Assembly: GCF_932274485.2 (NCBI RefSeq)
Contig: NC_065881.2
Span: forward strand, 7,846,613-7,910,612
Source: Patella vulgata
Taxonomy: Eukaryota; Mollusca; Gastropoda; Patellidae
Length of the DNA stretch: 64,000 nt
Reading direction: 5' to 3'
Positions 60,995 to 64,000 of this stretch are shown here, piece after piece. The first letter of the stretch is position 1. Each line of letters starts with the position of its first letter. The position numbers and the translations under genes were made by a program. The notes under the pieces are model-generated. The model ran no database searches. It had not been told where the DNA came from and saw only the letters and a program-made list of their open reading frames with translations.

Positions 60995-61115
60995 CATACA
61001 TTATACAAGAGCTAAATTTGCCTATTGCAGGTCTTTCTTTAGGCCTAAATGTTTTCTAAATGATGAATTAGACATTAATTAACTTATCCAGGCCATAATC
61101 AACTCTGGATGGCAT
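60995..61115 (+). mobile_element. MITE-3 left part
   Basis: AAACATACATTATACAAGAG CTAAATTTGCCTATTGCAGG and ATTAGACATTAATTAACTT match 40269 and 19826. The remainder is missing. Confidence 0.65.
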
Positions 61116-61145
61116 CGGATTTCTCCGACATTAAATAGATTAGAA

Positions 61146-61482
61146 CAGTTTAACGTCCTACTGTTCTGCTCCTATGCTGGGATAATGAAGACGGGCATAC
61201 GCCATACAGTGTGCTATGAGGGAAATTTTACCCGGGCAGCGGCACTATCGCCTACTCTTATATCGAATTCCAACTGCCAGAGGATCTTTTACGTGCATTC
61301 TAATGTATGCACGGGACCTCGGTTTTTCTTCTCATCCGAAGGACTAGACAGCTGTCCTTGTCAGGCCCTCCGTCCTGCATCACTGACAAGGGGGAAACAC
61401 GCCGGAAAATCTGGATGAACTTTCTCGGCCAATGCAGGGATCGAACACCCGACCTCCAGGCTAGCGAGCCAGCGTCTTACAC
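61146..61482 (-). mobile_element. SINE-B copy, nearly complete
   Basis: AGTTTAACGTCCTACTGTTC to CCAGGCTAGCGAGCCAGCGT CTTACAC. Only the first head bases and the tail are lost. Confidence 0.93.
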
Positions 61483-61844
61483 AAGAAGTTAAAAACCATT
61501 CAAAAAGTAAAGATAACAATAATGATCTGTGCGAAATGAAGTGGAGCTGAATGTCCTACTTGACTTCCATTACGCCAGTGTTCTTTCCATACTAACCATA
61601 GGCTGTCTGTCTACAGTTAGCTCCGCTAGAGAACAGACACTAAGCTAGTTGACCGACATTTTTAATCTAATCAACGATTAGTCATAAACACTAATCATAC
61701 TTCGTTGAATTTTGTTAAGTATTTATTCTACTTCCATTTAATAAAATTGAAAGGTTTATTTAATCTTTGTGTGTGTACAGATGTGAAACGGAGTAGAACC
61801 GCATTACAAACTAGCATACTAATTTCTGGATATGGCGGTCATTT

Positions 61845-62412
61845 AGGACAGAGATGATGAAGACTGTCATGCGCCATGCAATGTTTTATGAGGGGTAGTT
61901 TCTACGGCCTACTCTTATTTCAAGTTCAATCTGTTAAGGAAATGAAATGAAATGAAATGGAGTTTAACGTCCTACTGTTCTGCTCCTAACCTGGGCTAAT
62001 GAAGACGGTCAATCTGTTAAGGGGTCTTTTACGTGTACACCAACGTGTACACGGGACCTCGTTTTTTCGTGCTATTCGAGAGAAAGAGAGAGAGAGAGAG
62101 AGAGATGGGTTTAATGTTCACTCGACACAAGCTAGGTCATTTCGGGACTAACATAGGTTCAATTTTATTTCTATATTTAGCTTGCGCGTAGGGGTCTTTA
62201 GCAGTTGGAGCAAACGGGAGGACCCGGAGAAAACCCACGAGGTTGGACAGGCGACCCTACTCCTTGTCACGTACAACCGGGAAATCGAAACCACGCCAGT
62301 TGACTCAATGACAAACTTTATGATACAGCGCGCACGTGCTGACCATTCAGCCATCCAACTCCCCTCGTGCTATTCGAACAACTAGACGTGATTCCTTGCC
62401 AGGCCACCCGCC
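61845..62412 (-). mobile_element. SINE-B pieces interrupted by a SINE-A
   Basis: 61845-61935 is a diverged 3' half. 61941-62079 is a second 3' half from GAAATGAAATGGAGTTTAAC to TCGTGCTATTCGA, resuming at 62365 after the SINE-A insertion as CGAACAACTAGACGTG...GCCAGGCCACCCGCCC. Confidence 0.88.
62080..62364 (-). mobile_element. SINE-A copy, full length, with 13-bp target duplication
   Basis: TCGTGCTATTCGA at 62067-62079 and 62365-62377 flanks 285 bases from the (GA)n tail to GACCATTCAGCCATCCAACT CCCC. It is the clearest A-into-B insertion in the window. Confidence 0.97.
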
Positions 62413-62584
62413 CTATAAGTTAACAAGAGGATGCCACACGAGATAAAAATCAAGCAGAAATCCACAACACAAAGACAAACCCACGACAGGATATATGATA
62501 TACATATCACACAGATATTGTAAGTAGGCCTAATAAAAGCACTATTCAATCAGTGAAGCTTCCCATTTGACCATTCTCTTAACC

Positions 62585-62828
62585 GGGGGGGGTGGGGATG
62601 GTGGTGCGCATTTGATCACAAGGTCTGTCATTGAGTCAAGAGGTGTGGTTTCCATTCTCCGCTTGCACACGACAAGCGTTAGGGTCGCCTGTCCAACCTT
62701 GTGGGTTTTCTCCGGTTTCCTCCCACCACTAATCAATGATATATGTTAGTCCCTAAATGACCTAGTTTGTGTCGAGTGGTCGGTAAACACCCCCCCTTCT
62801 CCCCCCCCACTCTCTCTCTCTCTCTTTA
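62585..62828 (+). mobile_element. SINE-A copy, diverged
   Basis: GGGATGGTGGTGCGCATTTG ATCACAAGGTCTGTCATTGA, GGTTTTCTCCGGTTTCCTCC, GTCGAGTGGTCGGTAAACAC and CT tail. Several deletions. Confidence 0.85.
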
Positions 62829-64000
62829 CCATCCTGATCGCCAGTGTTTTTTGATAATGAAGCAATCTTGCCATTCGTGTCATAGCATGTTCTATTGGGC
62901 TACTTTGTTTCAGTTATTGTTAGATCAAAAATAATAATTACATAGACCATATATTAATAAAAAAAATATGTATATATCTTTAACATACCCTAATGAGGAC
63001 TTCCAAATATCTTTAACATTCCCTAATGAGGACTTCCATGAAATCACCAGAAATATAATAGTCGTAATAGTGTAAGCATCGATTCCACTGCATATGGTCC
63101 CCGGTATCCTGTTATAAATAATCTAATGTCCATCGTGTTTATATTTATTATAATAAATATTGTTTTATTGAGAGTGGTAATGATCGTTTAAAAGCTCGTC
63201 TACAGACAGACCTTGTATATACGTAAGCAACCAACGACCGTCTTCGCCCTTGATATGTTTAAACCACCTTGGAACTTGACCTTCACATTTTATCCGGGAT
63301 CACTTTATTACCTATTTCACAATCATTAGATTAGTTTATATTTAGTTTAGTACTTCGCAGTTTTCGCATTGCCAATAGATACGATTGTGGAGAATTTGAC
63401 CTTTTTTTCTATATCCCCGAGTCATTTTCGTCACATCTGTATCATCGATATACGCAGGTGGTTTCTGCCTATATCAAACAGAGAGTATCAACAGAAATTT
63501 AACGATTGCAGATCGATCCAGAAATAAACTCCTTTTTTAAAAAAAAACAAAAAAAACATTAAAAATGCGTTTTGATTTTTAGATCAAGACTTGATTGATT
63601 CTCTGTGATTGATTGATATTTATAAAGGTGTGCACTATAAAGATTACAGGGGAGAATCCGTGTTGCAATGCCGTCTTCAGAACCACCTTAAGCATCTTTA
63701 GGAAAGACTACAGCGCAAATTTCGAGATTTATATTGTTTGGCTTAAAGGAATTATTAACCCTCTTCCCCCATTCCTTAAATAGGTTACGTATAAAATGTC
63801 GAATTATTTCACCCAAAAGGCATCCATTCAAGGTTTCATACAAGATGAAAAAATAAACGTTACACAAACACAGATAAAACAATGAAAACAATAACATATT
63901 GTTTATGTTTTTACATCATAAATGATAACAAATAACGTGTCAGTCATTAATAATAGATTTTTGCGAGCTTCAACTGCTTGTGATTGGGAATTTTGAGAGA
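62829..64000. other. Unique right flank, no gene seen
   Basis: Includes a 33-bp tandem pair (TATCTTTAACATACCCTAAT GAGGACTTCCA, 62975-63040) and an A-rich stretch at 63539-63560. No ORF with support; the 69-codon reverse frame at 63688-63897 has none. Confidence 0.45.

Overview
The window is 64 kb of AT-rich animal nuclear DNA with spliced genes and very dense short transposable elements. The mix of tRNA-derived SINEs, BEL/Pao, Tc1 and MITE elements, with TTAGGG-type telomere-like bits, fits a lophotrochozoan, most likely a mollusc. That placement is an inference from style, not a match I could run. Most open reading frames over 60 codons come from SINE copies read in some frame and are not genes.

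Two host genes can be supported, both on the + strand. (1) 19499-24325 holds a CDC25 dual-specificity phosphatase in eight coding exons with matching phases. It carries the DSGFDSP phosphodegron-like motif near the N-terminus, the LIGDGS entry to the catalytic domain and the HCEFSSER active-site loop. (2) 28830-41260, probably to about 45100, holds a small secreted EF-hand-like protein. It has a strong TATA box, a 17-residue signal-peptide exon, and phase 1-1 cysteine/EF-hand exons at 32201-32329 and 41099-41260. Its last exon is uncertain; 45038-45042 plus an AATAAA is one candidate. I do not recognise its family.

Mobile elements by region. 1-19.4 kb: SINE copies, several MITE families, a hAT remnant, and many small tandem duplications in very AT-rich DNA. 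19.5-25.6 kb: CDC25 with SINEs in its introns and minisatellites in its 3' flank. 25.6-28.5 kb: SINEs and a GC-rich foldback element upstream of the secreted gene. 28.8-45.1 kb: the secreted gene, whose second intron contains a whole-looking, very young BEL/Pao LTR element (33964-40187, 5-bp target duplication). The DNA after exon 3 holds a structurally complete Tc1/mariner element (41938-43465) with an intact 339-residue DD34E transposase. 45-64 kb: nested SINEs and MITEs, a 212-bp satellite-like array at 56 kb, and several repeat-poor stretches with no visible gene.

Two SINE families dominate. SINE-A (about 285 bp) has a tRNA-like head with boxes TGGCCGAATGG and GGTTTCGATTCC and a (CT)n tail. 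SINE-B (about 375 bp) has the head GTGGCTAAGTGGGTAAGACG with a TGTTCGATCCC B box and an (ATTTC)n tail. Both end in the same 19 bases, GGACGTTAAACCCCATTTC, which suggests a shared LINE partner. Several copies have clean 11-14 bp target-site duplications, and insertions of A into B and of A into a MITE allow relative dating.
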